DNA of 39,542 nt, taken from assembly GCA_021731695.1 (NCBI GenBank), contig JAKFWZ010000102.1, positions 1 to 39,542 on the forward strand, given 5' to 3'. Below the pieces are notes generated by a model, which searched no databases, was not told where the DNA came from, and worked only from the letters and a program-made list of their open reading frames with translations. Of this stretch, positions 8,591 to 15,638 are shown in pieces (position 1 is the first letter of the stretch; the number at the start of each line of letters is the position of its first letter). The translations under genes were made by a program, and so were the position numbers. This stretch comes from Candidatus Daviesbacteria bacterium (GTDB lineage: Bacteria > Patescibacteriota > Microgenomatia > Daviesbacterales > UBA10151).

Positions 8591-9169
8591 ATGACTGGAA
8601 GAACCCATGATCTTGCAGCTTTTACCGCTTTAAGCTTTGTTGTAGCAACTCAACCAATTCCGCCTGATTTAACTATACCGACTGTTGTGGTGGCTTTATC
8701 TGCTAACTTTGTCGGAGGACTGGCTCCGGATATAGATCAATCAACTGCCGAACTTTGGGGAAGAATACGTGGAGGGTCTATTTGGGGAAAATTATTTGCG
8801 CCTCTTTTTGGCGGACATAGATTTATTTCCCATTCAATACTCGGAATATTTATTTTCGGATATGCAGTGAAATTTTTTCTCGGCGCAATTAGTTCTATCT
8901 TAATAGTTAATATGGATGTGGTCTGGTGGGCGTTTATGATTGGGTTTGTGGCGCATTTAGTAATGGATACATTCACCCGCGATGGTGTTCCATGGCTTTT
9001 TCCGATCCCGATTAAATTTGGAATCCCGCCATTTCGCGCGCTGCGTATTAAAACCGGTGGGTTATTTGAAAAATCAATTATATTTCCCGGGCTAATTGCC
9101 GCTAATATTTGGATTTATTACCACTATAACGCTAAGTTTTTAGATATCCTCAAGCACTACATCAACTAA
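8591..9169 (+). CDS. Membrane-bound metal-dependent hydrolase-like protein (YdjM/DUF457 family)
   Basis: 192 aa. Family hallmarks are present: N-terminal TGRTHD, GGLAPDIDQ, HRFISHS, and HLVMDTFTRDGVPWLFP, with hydrophobic helices between them. The conserved His and Asp residues (H in RTHD, D in APDID, H in GHRFISHS, H and D in HLVMD) form the presumed metal site. The family is called a membrane-bound metal-dependent hydrolase on the basis of these motifs; no substrate is established. It stands alone behind its own leaderless promoter; the next gene, nrdR, has its own promoter 20 nt downstream. Confidence 0.85.
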   Translation: MTGRTHDLAAFTALSFVVATQPIPPDLTIPTVVVALSANFVGGLAPDIDQSTAELWGRIRGGSIWGKLFAPLFGGHRFISHSILGIFIFGYAVKFFLGAISSILIVNMDVVWWAFMIGFVAHLVMDTFTRDGVPWLFPIPIKFGIPPFRALRIKTGGLFEKSIIFPGLIAANIWIYYHYNAKFLDILKHYIN

Positions 9170-9172
9170 AAG

Positions 9173-9188
9173 ACACAATATATAGTGT
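9173..9188 (+). promoter_or_regulatory. NrdR box 1
   Basis: ACACAATATATAGTGT fits the NrdR-box consensus (acaCwAtATaTwGtgt) at every position. It lies 1 nt upstream of the -35 box of nrdR and 3 nt after the stop of the preceding gene. Confidence 0.85.
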
Positions 9189-9189
9189 A

Positions 9190-9218
9190 TTGACAACTTC
9201 GTAAGACAATATGCTAAT
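9190..9218 (+). promoter_or_regulatory. Promoter of nrdR(-nrdJ)
   Basis: Perfect TTGACA (9190-9195), 17-nt spacer, GCTAAT (9213-9218). Predicted start near 9225 gives a leader of about 53 nt that contains GGAGG (9253-9257) and the second NrdR box. Confidence 0.75.
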
Positions 9219-9263
9219 CTTATTCTAAGAAACAGTACATATTGAGTTCTTTGGAGGTAGGTT

Positions 9264-9279
9264 ATACAATATATTGTAT
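9264..9279 (+). promoter_or_regulatory. NrdR box 2, overlapping the nrdR start codon
   Basis: ATACAATATATTGTAT fits the NrdR-box consensus and is a near-perfect palindrome. Its last two bases are the first two of the nrdR ATG (9278). It is 75 nt from box 1, whereas paired NrdR boxes are usually about 15 nt apart, so binding here would block elongation or loop rather than fill a single tandem site. Confidence 0.75.
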
Positions 9280-9727
9280 GTATTGTCCATATTGCAGAAA
9301 CACGCAGAGCAGCGTTATTGATAAAAGGCCGGTTTCAGGTACGGGAGAAATCAGACGCAGACGGGAGTGCCTGAAATGTAAAAAAAGGTACACTACGTAT
9401 GAACGGGCTCAGACAGTTGAGCTAATAGTTGTTAAACGTGATGGTAAACGTGAGCCTTTTGATATCAGTAAGATTAGAGCAGGACTCACCAAGGCACTTG
9501 AAAAAAGACCTTCGTTTGAAAATATTGAGGCCATTGCTTTAAAAATTGAGCGGAAGATCCGTTCAAAAGATGCCTTTGAAGTTGACAGTAAAATAATCGG
9601 CAGGGAAGTTTTAGCAGAACTTAAAAAAGTTGATCCTGTTGCTTATTTAAGGTTTGTTTCAGTTTACAGACAGTTTAAGGTACCGGGTGATTTTACAAAA
9701 GAACTTGAGTCGTTTATAAAAAACTAG
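9278..9727 (+). CDS. nrdR: Transcriptional repressor NrdR
   Basis: 149 aa from ATG 9278, giving the family-standard start MYCPYC and the standard length. An upstream TTG (9242) would add 12 residues encoded by leader and operator sequence and is rejected. The N-terminal zinc ribbon uses Cys3, Cys6, Cys31 and Cys34, and the ATP-cone follows (VVKRDGKREPFDISKIRAGL, about 49-68). NrdR senses ATP/dATP and represses ribonucleotide reductase operons by binding paired boxes. Two such boxes flank its own promoter, so it is autoregulated. GGAGG lies 20 nt upstream of the ATG, farther than usual. The regulated reductase gene follows after 133 nt with no second NrdR box in that gap. Confidence 0.95.
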   Translation: MYCPYCRNTQSSVIDKRPVSGTGEIRRRRECLKCKKRYTTYERAQTVELIVVKRDGKREPFDISKIRAGLTKALEKRPSFENIEAIALKIERKIRSKDAFEVDSKIIGREVLAELKKVDPVAYLRFVSVYRQFKVPGDFTKELESFIKN

Positions 9728-9850
9728 ACTGTAGATGATAGAGTATGGAAGATAGTGGTCGGAAGGTAGAAGATCGATTGTTGCTTTTTTCTATTTTCAA
9801 TTTTCAAAAATACTATCCTTTACTTTCTATAATCTATTGTCAAAAAGGAT
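9728..9850 (+). repeat. Imperfect inverted 'word' spacer upstream of nrdJ
   Basis: The nrdR-nrdJ spacer has a purine-rich left arm of GATAGA/GAAGATAG/GGTAGAAGATC words (about 9729-9775) and a pyrimidine-rich right arm (about 9811-9843, CTATCC, CTTTCTATAATC, CTATTGTC) whose complement has the same words. A long imperfect hairpin can form. TATAAT (9828-9833) in the right arm could be a -10 box for nrdJ. AAAAAGGA (9842-9849) is a plausible ribosome site 11 nt before the ATG. Confidence 0.55.
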
Positions 9851-9860
9851 TTAAATAATT

Positions 9861-12407
9861 ATGAAAAACACAAAAAACAAAAACACTAAATCAGTAGCGT
9901 TGCAAATTAGTGTTCCTTCCGAAAGCAAGAAAGCCTCTTCAGGCGAGCCAAAAGTTATTGCTTTTGATGAGGGCATTTTGCCTCAGATGAAAACTAAAAC
10001 TGAACTAGACGGTATTCGCCAAAAAGTCTTCATGGATCGATACTCACTTAAAGATGCAGAAGGTAATCCAACTGAATTTACTCCTGAAGAAATGTGGCAG
10101 AGAGTAGCTGCGGGTATTGCCCAAATGGAAAAGACTCATGCTTTAAGAAAAGTCTGGGCTCAGAAATTCTATGATGCAATGGAAGGATTTAAATTTGTTC
10201 CGGCTGGTCGTATTCTTTCCGGCGCAGGTACAGGTTATGAAGTAACCTTCTTTAATTGTTATGTTATTCCATCTCCAAAAGATTCAAGAGCCGGAATTAT
10301 GGAAAATATTACTCATACTGTTGAAATTCAGGCCCGTGGCGGAGGAGTTGGAATTAATCTTTCATCTTTAAGACCTCATGGCGCGAGAGTTAAAAAAGTT
10401 AATGGAACTTCATCAGGTCCGGTTTCATGGGCAAAACTTTATTCAGCTGCAAATCATGATGTTATCCAGCAGGGTGGTTCAAGGAGAGGCGCTTTAATGT
10501 TAATGCTTCATGACTGGCATCCTGATATTGAAGAGTTTATTCATGCAAAAGCAGACGGAAAATCAATTCCCGGAGCAAATCTTTCGGTTTGTATCTCAGA
10601 CAAATTTATGGAAGCTGTAGAAAATAATTCAGATTGGGTAACGATGTTTCCTGATGTATCTGATCCTGAATATGATGATAAATGGGACGGCGTTATGGAG
10701 AATTGGCTTGAAGCAGGTGGAAAAGTTATTGAGCATAAAGTCTATAAAGCCCGTGATATTTGGGATCAAATCTGCACAAGTGCATGGAATAGTGCAGAAC
10801 CAGGTCTTCACTTTTTGGAGCGATCGAATAAATGGGGAAACACATGGTACTTTGAGAAGTTGTTAAGTACAAACCCTTGCGGCGAACAACCGCTTGGGGC
10901 ATGGGCAGTATGTAATTTAGGTGCGATGAATTTATCGGCTTTTGTTAATGATTCCGGCGAATTCGATTACGATGATCTTGACACAAAAGTCAGAGTCGCT
11001 ATGCGATTTATGGATAACGTAGTGGACGCGAATTATTACTTCTGGAAAGAAAATGAGATTAAAGCTAAAGAAATCAGAAGAACCGGAATCGGAACAATGG
11101 GACTTGGAGATGCTTTGATCAAAATGAAGCTTAGGTATGGATCCGAAGAAGCATTGCCTGTTATTGAAAAAATTTATTCAACAATAAGAGATGCTTCATA
11201 TGACACTTCGTCAGACTTAGCAAAAGAAAAAGGATCCTTCCCGATGTTTGATGATGTTAAGTATTTACAGGGCCACTTTATTAAAACATTACCCGCTCCA
11301 ATCAGGACTAAGATTAAAACTCAGGGAATTAGAAATGCAGTTATTTTAACTCAAGCTCCAACTGGAACTACTTCACTGCTTTCTGGTGTATCTTCAGGAA
11401 TTGAACCAGTCTTTGACTTTAAATTTATCAGAAAAGACAGAATTGGTGAGCATGTTATTTATCATCCTTTGTATGAACAATGGTTGAAAGAAAATCCAGG
11501 AGTTGAAAAACCCGATTACTTTGCAGGAGCAAACGACATGAGTCCTATGGATCATGTTAAAGTTCAGGCTTTGATTCAGGGATATACTGATTCATCAATT
11601 TCAAAAACTGCAAATGCACCTTTCGAATTTACAGTTGATCAGGTAAAAGAGCTTTATATGCAGGCATACAAATTAGGCTGCAAGGGTGTGACATTCTTCC
11701 GCGACGGTTCAAGAGAAGGTGTTTTGTATCATGCAGACGACAAAAAGAAAGAGGAAGCAGCGGCTGCAGTTCAGGCCGGTCCGTCACAAGATACTGTTGT
11801 TTCTAGACCAATGATTTTAAGAGGGCGGACTTATAAAATGCAGACTCCTGTTGGTGAAGGATTTATCACTATAAACCGCGATGAGAAAAATCAACCTTTC
11901 GAAGTCTTCATCACAGTTGGAAAAGGCGGAATGCATACCATGGCAGATGCTGAGGCAATGGGGCGATTAGTCTCTCTTTCCTTAAGGCTTGCGAGAAACT
12001 CTGCAAATGCAGATCCTAAATCAGTTGCTCAAAAAATTGCAGCACAGCTACGAGGAATTGGCGGCGCATCACACGTTGGATTTGGAAAAGACAGAGTTAT
12101 GAGTTTGGCTGATGCGATTGCTAAAGCTTTGGCTGAAGATATTGCGATAACAGAAGCTAGTTCAAATGTAGCTGGGAATGGTGAACAAACATCTGAACCT
12201 TTGCCATTAAATTTAACTGAGTCTCCTGAAGAAAATGCCGGTGCTGATGATGTTGTAGCGTCAGGCCAAATTCCTTTAACTGCAATCGGCGGATCCTCCT
12301 CACAAACTCAACAGACAGCTGATTTATGTCCTGAATGCGGACAAGCCAGCTTTGTATTCGAGGAAGGATGCAAAAAATGCTATTCTTGTGGGTATAGTAT
12401 GTGTTAG
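9861..12407 (+). CDS. nrdJ: Adenosylcobalamin-dependent (class II) ribonucleoside-diphosphate reductase
   Basis: 848 aa. It makes deoxyribonucleotides using an AdoCbl-generated thiyl radical. Seen: FVPAGRILSGAG, FNCYVIP with Cys133 (first redox Cys), NPCGEQPLG with Asn338, thiyl Cys340 and Glu342, AVCNLGAMNLS with Cys351 (second redox Cys), and TQAPTGTTSLLSGVSSGIEPVF. A C-terminal extension after about residue 650 includes a domain (about 655-770) of the type seen in B12 reductases and ends in a Cys-rich tail with CPECG, CKKC, CYSCGYSMC; the final cysteines probably reduce the active-site pair. It follows nrdR and precedes a B12 riboswitch and cobA, so enzyme, regulator and cofactor supply are clustered. 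A degenerate second copy of its tail lies just downstream. Confidence 0.95.
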   Translation: MKNTKNKNTKSVALQISVPSESKKASSGEPKVIAFDEGILPQMKTKTELDGIRQKVFMDRYSLKDAEGNPTEFTPEEMWQRVAAGIAQMEKTHALRKVWAQKFYDAMEGFKFVPAGRILSGAGTGYEVTFFNCYVIPSPKDSRAGIMENITHTVEIQARGGGVGINLSSLRPHGARVKKVNGTSSGPVSWAKLYSAANHDVIQQGGSRRGALMLMLHDWHPDIEEFIHAKADGKSIPGANLSVCISDKFMEAVENNSDWVTMFPDVSDPEYDDKWDGVMENWLEAGGKVIEHKVYKARDIWDQICTSAWNSAEPGLHFLERSNKWGNTWYFEKLLSTNPCGEQPLGAWAVCNLGAMNLSAFVNDSGEFDYDDLDTKVRVAMRFMDNVVDANYYFWKENEIKAKEIRRTGIGTMGLGDALIKMKLRYGSEEALPVIEKIYSTIRDASYDTSSDLAKEKGSFPMFDDVKYLQGHFIKTLPAPIRTKIKTQGIRNAVILTQAPTGTTSLLSGVSSGIEPVFDFKFIRKDRIGEHVIYHPLYEQWLKENPGVEKPDYFAGANDMSPMDHVKVQALIQGYTDSSISKTANAPFEFTVDQVKELYMQAYKLGCKGVTFFRDGSREGVLYHADDKKKEEAAAAVQAGPSQDTVVSRPMILRGRTYKMQTPVGEGFITINRDEKNQPFEVFITVGKGGMHTMADAEAMGRLVSLSLRLARNSANADPKSVAQKIAAQLRGIGGASHVGFGKDRVMSLADAIAKALAEDIAITEASSNVAGNGEQTSEPLPLNLTESPEENAGADDVVASGQIPLTAIGGSSSQTQQTADLCPECGQASFVFEEGCKKCYSCGYSMC

Positions 12408-12430
12408 CACTTTTTGCGAAATCTGCGCTT

Positions 12431-12456
12431 GATATTGAAATTGTTTTTTCAATATC
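12431..12456 (+). terminator. Perfect hairpin after nrdJ
   Basis: GATATTGAAA (12431-12440) pairs with TTTCAATATC (12447-12456) around a TTGTTT loop, 24 nt after the nrdJ stop. It has no U-tract after the stem, so it may stabilise or process the 3' end rather than terminate. Confidence 0.4.
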
Positions 12457-12465
12457 GGCTACGAT

Positions 12466-12507
12466 GTTCTAAAGAAGTGTTATAGCTGTGGGTGTTCCAT
12501 GTGCTAA
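12466..12507 (+). pseudogene. Duplicated 3' end of nrdJ (C-terminal Cys tail remnant)
   Basis: The triplets at 12472-12507 read KKCYSCGCSMC then TAA, against KKCYSCGYSMC then TAG at the real end of nrdJ (12375-12407). The remnant is in another frame from nrdJ and has no start codon. Several synonymous or near-synonymous differences (AGC versus TCT, TGC versus TGT) show it is not a recent copy. It is either an old duplication or the stub of a displaced nrdJ allele. Confidence 0.6.
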
Positions 12508-12509
12508 GC

Positions 12510-12536
12510 GCGTCATTCCCGCGAAGGCGGGAATCC
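12510..12536 (+). repeat. REP-like palindromic element
   Basis: CGTCATTCCCGCGAAGGCGGGAATCC: ATTCCCGC and GCGGGAAT are perfect inverted arms around GAAG. This is the widespread short dispersed palindrome type. A related GTCATCCCGAA...TTCGGGATCC element sits in the T-box region at 23532-23558. Confidence 0.7.
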
Positions 12537-12560
12537 AATTAACAAAAGACGGTTGAGGAT

Positions 12561-12663
12561 TGACGATAGAAGATAGTGGTAGAAAATAGATGGTAGAAGA
12601 TTGATTCTATATTCCATTGTCTACCTTCAAAACCCATCTTCCATTTTCCATCATCCATCGTCA
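12561..12663 (+). repeat. Imperfect inverted 'word' spacer downstream of nrdJ
   Basis: Left arm 12561-12600 (TGACGATAGAAGATAG, GGTAGAAAATAGATGG) and right arm 12632-12663 (CCATCTTCCATTTTCC, CATCATCCATCGTCA) are imperfect complements. The words match those of the spacer at 9728-9850 on the other side of nrdJ. Confidence 0.6.
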
Positions 12664-12674
12664 AACATAAAAAA

Positions 12675-12746
12675 TTAGAAGCTCCGAAGTTTGTGAAACT
12701 CAAACACTGTGCCGCAACCGTATATAGTCGGGTCGCAGGCTTCTAA
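12675..12746 (+). ncRNA. Cobalamin (AdoCbl) riboswitch aptamer
   Basis: An outer 8-bp stem TTAGAAGC/GCTTCTAA (12675-12682 with 12739-12746) encloses the B12-aptamer core. Inside, GTTTG-TGAAACT-CAAAC (12689-12705) matches the P4 hairpin with its conserved GTGAAA loop; ACTGTGCCGCAACCGT (12706-12721) is the B12 box with its CCGCAAC loop; AGTCGGGTCGCAGGC (12726-12740) occupies the place of the AGTCAGGAGACCTGCC-type segment. It is compact and lacks large side arms. The partner for the CCGCAAC kissing loop is not obvious; GTTGCG at 12881-12886, inside the downstream gene, is complementary to CGCAAC but may be chance. It should control the 479-aa gene and perhaps cobA. Confidence 0.75.
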
Positions 12747-12755
12747 TAATGATCT

Positions 12756-12836
12756 CTTCCGATAAAACCGGAAGTAATATCTCACGAGCATGAGGGTAAA
12801 ACTGCCTTTACCTTCTCCAAAAGAGAAGGTTTTTTT
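12756..12836 (+). terminator. Riboswitch expression platform with intrinsic terminator
   Basis: A run of hairpins follows the aptamer: CTTCCG/CGGAAG (12756-12774), CTCA/TGAG (12781-12794), GGTAAA/TTTACC (12795-12812), and CCTTCTC/GAGAAGG (12811-12829) followed by seven T (12830-12836). The last is a strong intrinsic terminator 30 nt before the next ATG. The GGTAAA/TTTACC stem shares CC (12811-12812) with the terminator stem, so the two may compete, giving a simple transcription-attenuation switch. Confidence 0.75.
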
Positions 12837-12866
12837 GACCCCAATTCTTCTGAGACCCAAAAAATT

Positions 12867-14306
12867 ATGAATGCTGAAATGTTGCGCCCTGCGGGCTTAG
12901 AACTACGAACCTTTAAAGCTCCAAAACAAGTGTTTGGACCGAAACTGGAAATTCTGATTAGACCTGATAGTCTGGATCGCCAAGTTCCAAGAACGGAGGT
13001 TCTGAATTCAGTTGTAACTGTTTCTTCACAAAGAGAGCACAGAGCAGCCATACTAAAAACACCGGAACCTCAAATAACCCCTGATGTTTTAAAAAACTTT
13101 ACTGCAACTCAGGAGGTCGAATCTTTGCGAAAGAAATTCAATGACGGGTTGGCTCAGGGCACGGGTCGTGAGGAAGTAATAAACAGAATTGTTGCAGAAA
13201 ATTCGGCTAATATGAGAGCTTACCAGTGGGAATATACGATGTCTGACCCGATTCTCGTAAATCCTGTTAAGCAGAATAAAAACGGAGAATTGGTTAACTC
13301 AAAAAGTGAATATTCAATTTTAGAAATGACCTCTAAGAATGAACGGGAGGGAGCGGTATGGGAATCGGTAGTCAAAACTCAAGCACTTTTGAAAGAAGCA
13401 AGAGTCGGAGAATCGGTAATGATTATTAGTCCAGCCGGCTGGAGCGGAAGAGTTGATGCGCAGGGTAAAGAAATAGTTTATCCGGAAGCTGAAATATTTG
13501 CATTCATAAAAGGTGAAGGCAGTAAGATTAGAGCTTTAACTTTTGTAGCGGATCTGAATATGCAGCAGTGTGAAGAGTTCAGAGCCGCTTTCCTTAAACC
13601 AGAACCTCAAACTGAACAGAAAAAATTCAATGAGAAAGAAAAGATAATTAAAATGACAGCCTCTCCGATTTTAGTTTCAGGGGGAAAAATTAAATTTGAA
13701 GATATTCTGGATAAGATTCAGTCAATTAAAGGTGGCGAAATTATGCGGGAAGCGGATGGTGCCGGCAGAACTTTTAGCGAAGCCCGCAACTTTTTAGCAA
13801 GGGGAGATGAGTTACAGGAAATGCCTGAACTTTGCGAGGAAGTTATTGAAACATATGAAGACTATCTCAGAAAGAATATTAGCGAAATTAATAATCCTGC
13901 TGTTTATGGTGCAGTTAAACAAAGAATGGAGATGACGGTTTTTGAAATAGCTAAAATTTTACGGGGAGGTAAAAATGAAACAAATCAAATCAGCAATTTT
14001 TATATGCAGGCAATGAACGCTAACAATATTCAGCTTTTGGACACAAGAGTTGTTGACTCAAATTATAATTCAATAATTCATTTTTTACAGACAAGACCAG
14101 GATGTAATGGAGGTGGCAATAGCACATCAGGGGTTTTTAGCTCATCTTTAAGTGAAATTCTAAGTGGTAATTCAATTAGTATATCTTCGACCGGAGGGTT
14201 ATTTGGATCAGCAGAATCAGGCGCGACCTGTAAAGTTTGCGGAATAAATTCTGCAGCTAAAGGAGGTTGTGGTTTTTGTGACGGTTGTGCCAAGAAAGCT
14301 GCTTGA
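12867..14306 (+). CDS. Unknown 479-aa protein under B12-riboswitch control, with C-terminal Cys cluster
   Basis: No family is recognised. The N-terminal 120 residues are polar and may be partly disordered; a central region (about 115-235) is a mixed alpha/beta domain including GESVMIISPAGWSG and PEAEIFAFIKGEG; about 255-400 is mostly helical, rich in Glu, Asn and Gln. A Gly/Ser-rich stretch (about 410-455) leads to a C-terminal CxxC...CxxCxxC cluster (CKVCG, CGFCDGC) that should bind zinc or iron-sulfur. There is no signal peptide or membrane helix. The gene lies between a cobalamin riboswitch/terminator and cobA, so a role in cobalamin capture, handling or use is inferred from regulation only. 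The first ATG after the terminator is used; no Shine-Dalgarno is seen. Confidence 0.7.
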   Translation: MNAEMLRPAGLELRTFKAPKQVFGPKLEILIRPDSLDRQVPRTEVLNSVVTVSSQREHRAAILKTPEPQITPDVLKNFTATQEVESLRKKFNDGLAQGTGREEVINRIVAENSANMRAYQWEYTMSDPILVNPVKQNKNGELVNSKSEYSILEMTSKNEREGAVWESVVKTQALLKEARVGESVMIISPAGWSGRVDAQGKEIVYPEAEIFAFIKGEGSKIRALTFVADLNMQQCEEFRAAFLKPEPQTEQKKFNEKEKIIKMTASPILVSGGKIKFEDILDKIQSIKGGEIMREADGAGRTFSEARNFLARGDELQEMPELCEEVIETYEDYLRKNISEINNPAVYGAVKQRMEMTVFEIAKILRGGKNETNQISNFYMQAMNANNIQLLDTRVVDSNYNSIIHFLQTRPGCNGGGNSTSGVFSSSLSEILSGNSISISSTGGLFGSAESGATCKVCGINSAAKGGCGFCDGCAKKAA

Positions 14307-14331
14307 TTTTATTTCCTAAATTGTTGAATAT
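14303..14331 (+). promoter_or_regulatory. Leaderless promoter of cobA
   Basis: TTGATT (14303-14308, overlapping the stop codon of the upstream gene), 17-nt spacer, GAATAT (14326-14331), then ACCCAT and the ATG at 14338, 6 nt after the -10 box. cobA could thus be expressed independently of the riboswitch. Confidence 0.55.
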
Positions 14332-14337
14332 ACCCAT

Positions 14338-14889
14338 ATGAAATCAAAAAAATTTAAAGAAACGAAACACGGCTTAGTTATTCTTTATACCGGTGAGGGA
14401 AAAGGCAAAACGACAGCGTCGCTTGGTTTGGCTTTACGCGCTGCGGGGTATAAAAGAAAAGTTTTGATTATTCAATTTGGAAAAACATGGTTCACCGGGG
14501 AGCTCGAAGGAATAAAAATGTTAGCGCCATATGTAAAGATTATTCAGGGTGGCTTAGGTTTCGTTAAAATTTTCGATGATCAATATGACATTAAACAACA
14601 TAAAGCAATGGCGCAAAAAACATATGATCAATTATTCGAAGCAGTTACTTCCGATAAATATGATGTGATTATTGCGGATGAAATTGTCGGGTCAATTGCC
14701 GGAAAATTATTGTCTCAGAAAAAAGTGATTGAGTTAATAAAAGCAAAACCGGAAAGACTGGATCTTGTCCTAACCGGTCATCATGGAAAACCTTCTTTAT
14801 TCAAACATGCAGATTTAGTAACAGAAATGCTGCCGATTAAACATCCGTTTGAAAAGGGCTTCCTTGCAAAACCCGGTGTAGATTACTAA
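14338..14889 (+). CDS. cobA: Corrinoid adenosyltransferase (CobA/BtuR family)
   Basis: 183 aa. It adenosylates cob(I)alamin with ATP to give AdoCbl, the cofactor of the nearby nrdJ. The P-loop TGEGKGKTT (18-26) has the CobA form; IIADEI is the Walker B strand, LVLTGHHGK and ADLVTEM follow, and the C-terminus has KHPFEKGFLAKPGVDY like the KHPF..G..A..GIDY end of the family. Length is typical. No other corrinoid synthesis genes are in the window, which fits salvage of an external corrinoid. It sits 31 nt after the riboswitch-controlled gene and has a possible promoter of its own. Confidence 0.93.
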   Translation: MKSKKFKETKHGLVILYTGEGKGKTTASLGLALRAAGYKRKVLIIQFGKTWFTGELEGIKMLAPYVKIIQGGLGFVKIFDDQYDIKQHKAMAQKTYDQLFEAVTSDKYDVIIADEIVGSIAGKLLSQKKVIELIKAKPERLDLVLTGHHGKPSLFKHADLVTEMLPIKHPFEKGFLAKPGVDY

Positions 14890-14899
14890 CATTAGTTTA

Positions 14900-15580
14900 A
14901 TGCCCGCACAAAAAGGTTTTTCTCCTATTTTGGTAATAGTTGGTGTGTTTATAATGGCATTGCTACTAGGAGGAGCTTTTTTCTTAGGAAGATCTTCTTT
15001 AAGTAATCCAACAAACGAAGCAGTAATTGAAACCGTGGATGTTAGCACACCGTCACCAAGTCCTTCCTCCGCTTTCAAACTACCTCCAAAAATCAGTGAG
15101 CCGGAAAACTGGCCAGTTTATACTGACAATGAAGCAGGTTTTTCATTTCCTTACCCTGATGTTTTCAGAGTTGAATCTATCGTCGAAAGCCCGGATAAAA
15201 GGATTGTAAATGTTATTTATAACAATCCTTATCCGAGAGATTTGGCTCCCGAGATTCCGCCAGATAAAATTCTTGAAATAACTGTATTTAAATCTTCGGA
15301 AATGGCTGATGTTTATGCAAATAAGGTTATTGAAGCGGACTTAAAGAATCCTGAGGTTATTTTACTTGATCCAGGAGTTGTATTGGAATCAATCAGTTCA
15401 ACACCAGATTATAAAGCGTTTTTGAGAACAAAAAAATACTCCGGCCAAGATATCCGGTATGATTTTTTAAACCATAAAGGTAATCTGATACAGATTAAAA
15501 CTTTTATACCTAACGCAACTGCCGCTATGGGAAATTCTGAGCAGTATAATTATATGATTTATAGAATGAAGTTAAACTAA
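14900..15580 (+). CDS. Membrane-anchored extracytoplasmic protein with QKGF N-terminus
   Basis: 226 aa. MPAQKGFSPILVIVGV begins a single N-terminal helix (about 9-29), then a Thr/Ser/Pro linker (about 45-60), then a globular domain starting at WPVYTDNEAGFSFPYPDVFRV. That last pattern resembles the PsbP-like domains seen in many small bacterial lipoproteins and anchored proteins. The N-terminus looks like a type IV prepilin leader (basic, Gly, Phe) but lacks Glu at +5. The same QKGF start occurs in the 981-aa protein at 32896. Ten nucleotides separate it from cobA; a functional link is not evident. Confidence 0.55.
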   Translation: MPAQKGFSPILVIVGVFIMALLLGGAFFLGRSSLSNPTNEAVIETVDVSTPSPSPSSAFKLPPKISEPENWPVYTDNEAGFSFPYPDVFRVESIVESPDKRIVNVIYNNPYPRDLAPEIPPDKILEITVFKSSEMADVYANKVIEADLKNPEVILLDPGVVLESISSTPDYKAFLRTKKYSGQDIRYDFLNHKGNLIQIKTFIPNATAAMGNSEQYNYMIYRMKLN

Positions 15581-15590
15581 CTAAATGGGG

Positions 15591-15619
15591 TTGACATGGT
15601 TTAGCACTCGTGATATATT
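15591..15619 (+). promoter_or_regulatory. Promoter of lon
   Basis: Perfect TTGACA (15591-15596), 17-nt spacer, TATATT (15614-15619) with an extended TGa before it. It gives a leader of about 110 nt. A second -10-like TAGAAT (15681-15686, followed by ATCCC) lies closer to the gene. Confidence 0.75.
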
Positions 15620-15627
15620 ACTGCTAA
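15601..15627 (+). promoter_or_regulatory. CIRCE-like operator (HrcA site)
   Basis: TTAGCACTC (15601-15609), 9 nt, TACTGCTAA (15619-15627). The left half is the exact CIRCE half-site and the right half matches 7 of 9 bases of GAGTGCTAA, with the canonical 9-nt gap. It covers the spacer and -10 box of the lon promoter, the usual place for HrcA repression. Confidence 0.75.
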
Positions 15628-15638
15628 CAAAGTTGCTG

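Noticed and set aside
9242-9277. TTG start for nrdR giving 12 extra residues
   Set aside because: The extra part is encoded by the leader and NrdR box 2; the family starts with the zinc-ribbon cysteines, matched by ATG 9278.
12402-12507. Programmed frameshift or read-through extending NrdJ into the second Cys tail
   Set aside because: The stub is out of frame with nrdJ, no slippery site is seen, and a perfect hairpin and spacer separate it from the real tail, which is already complete.
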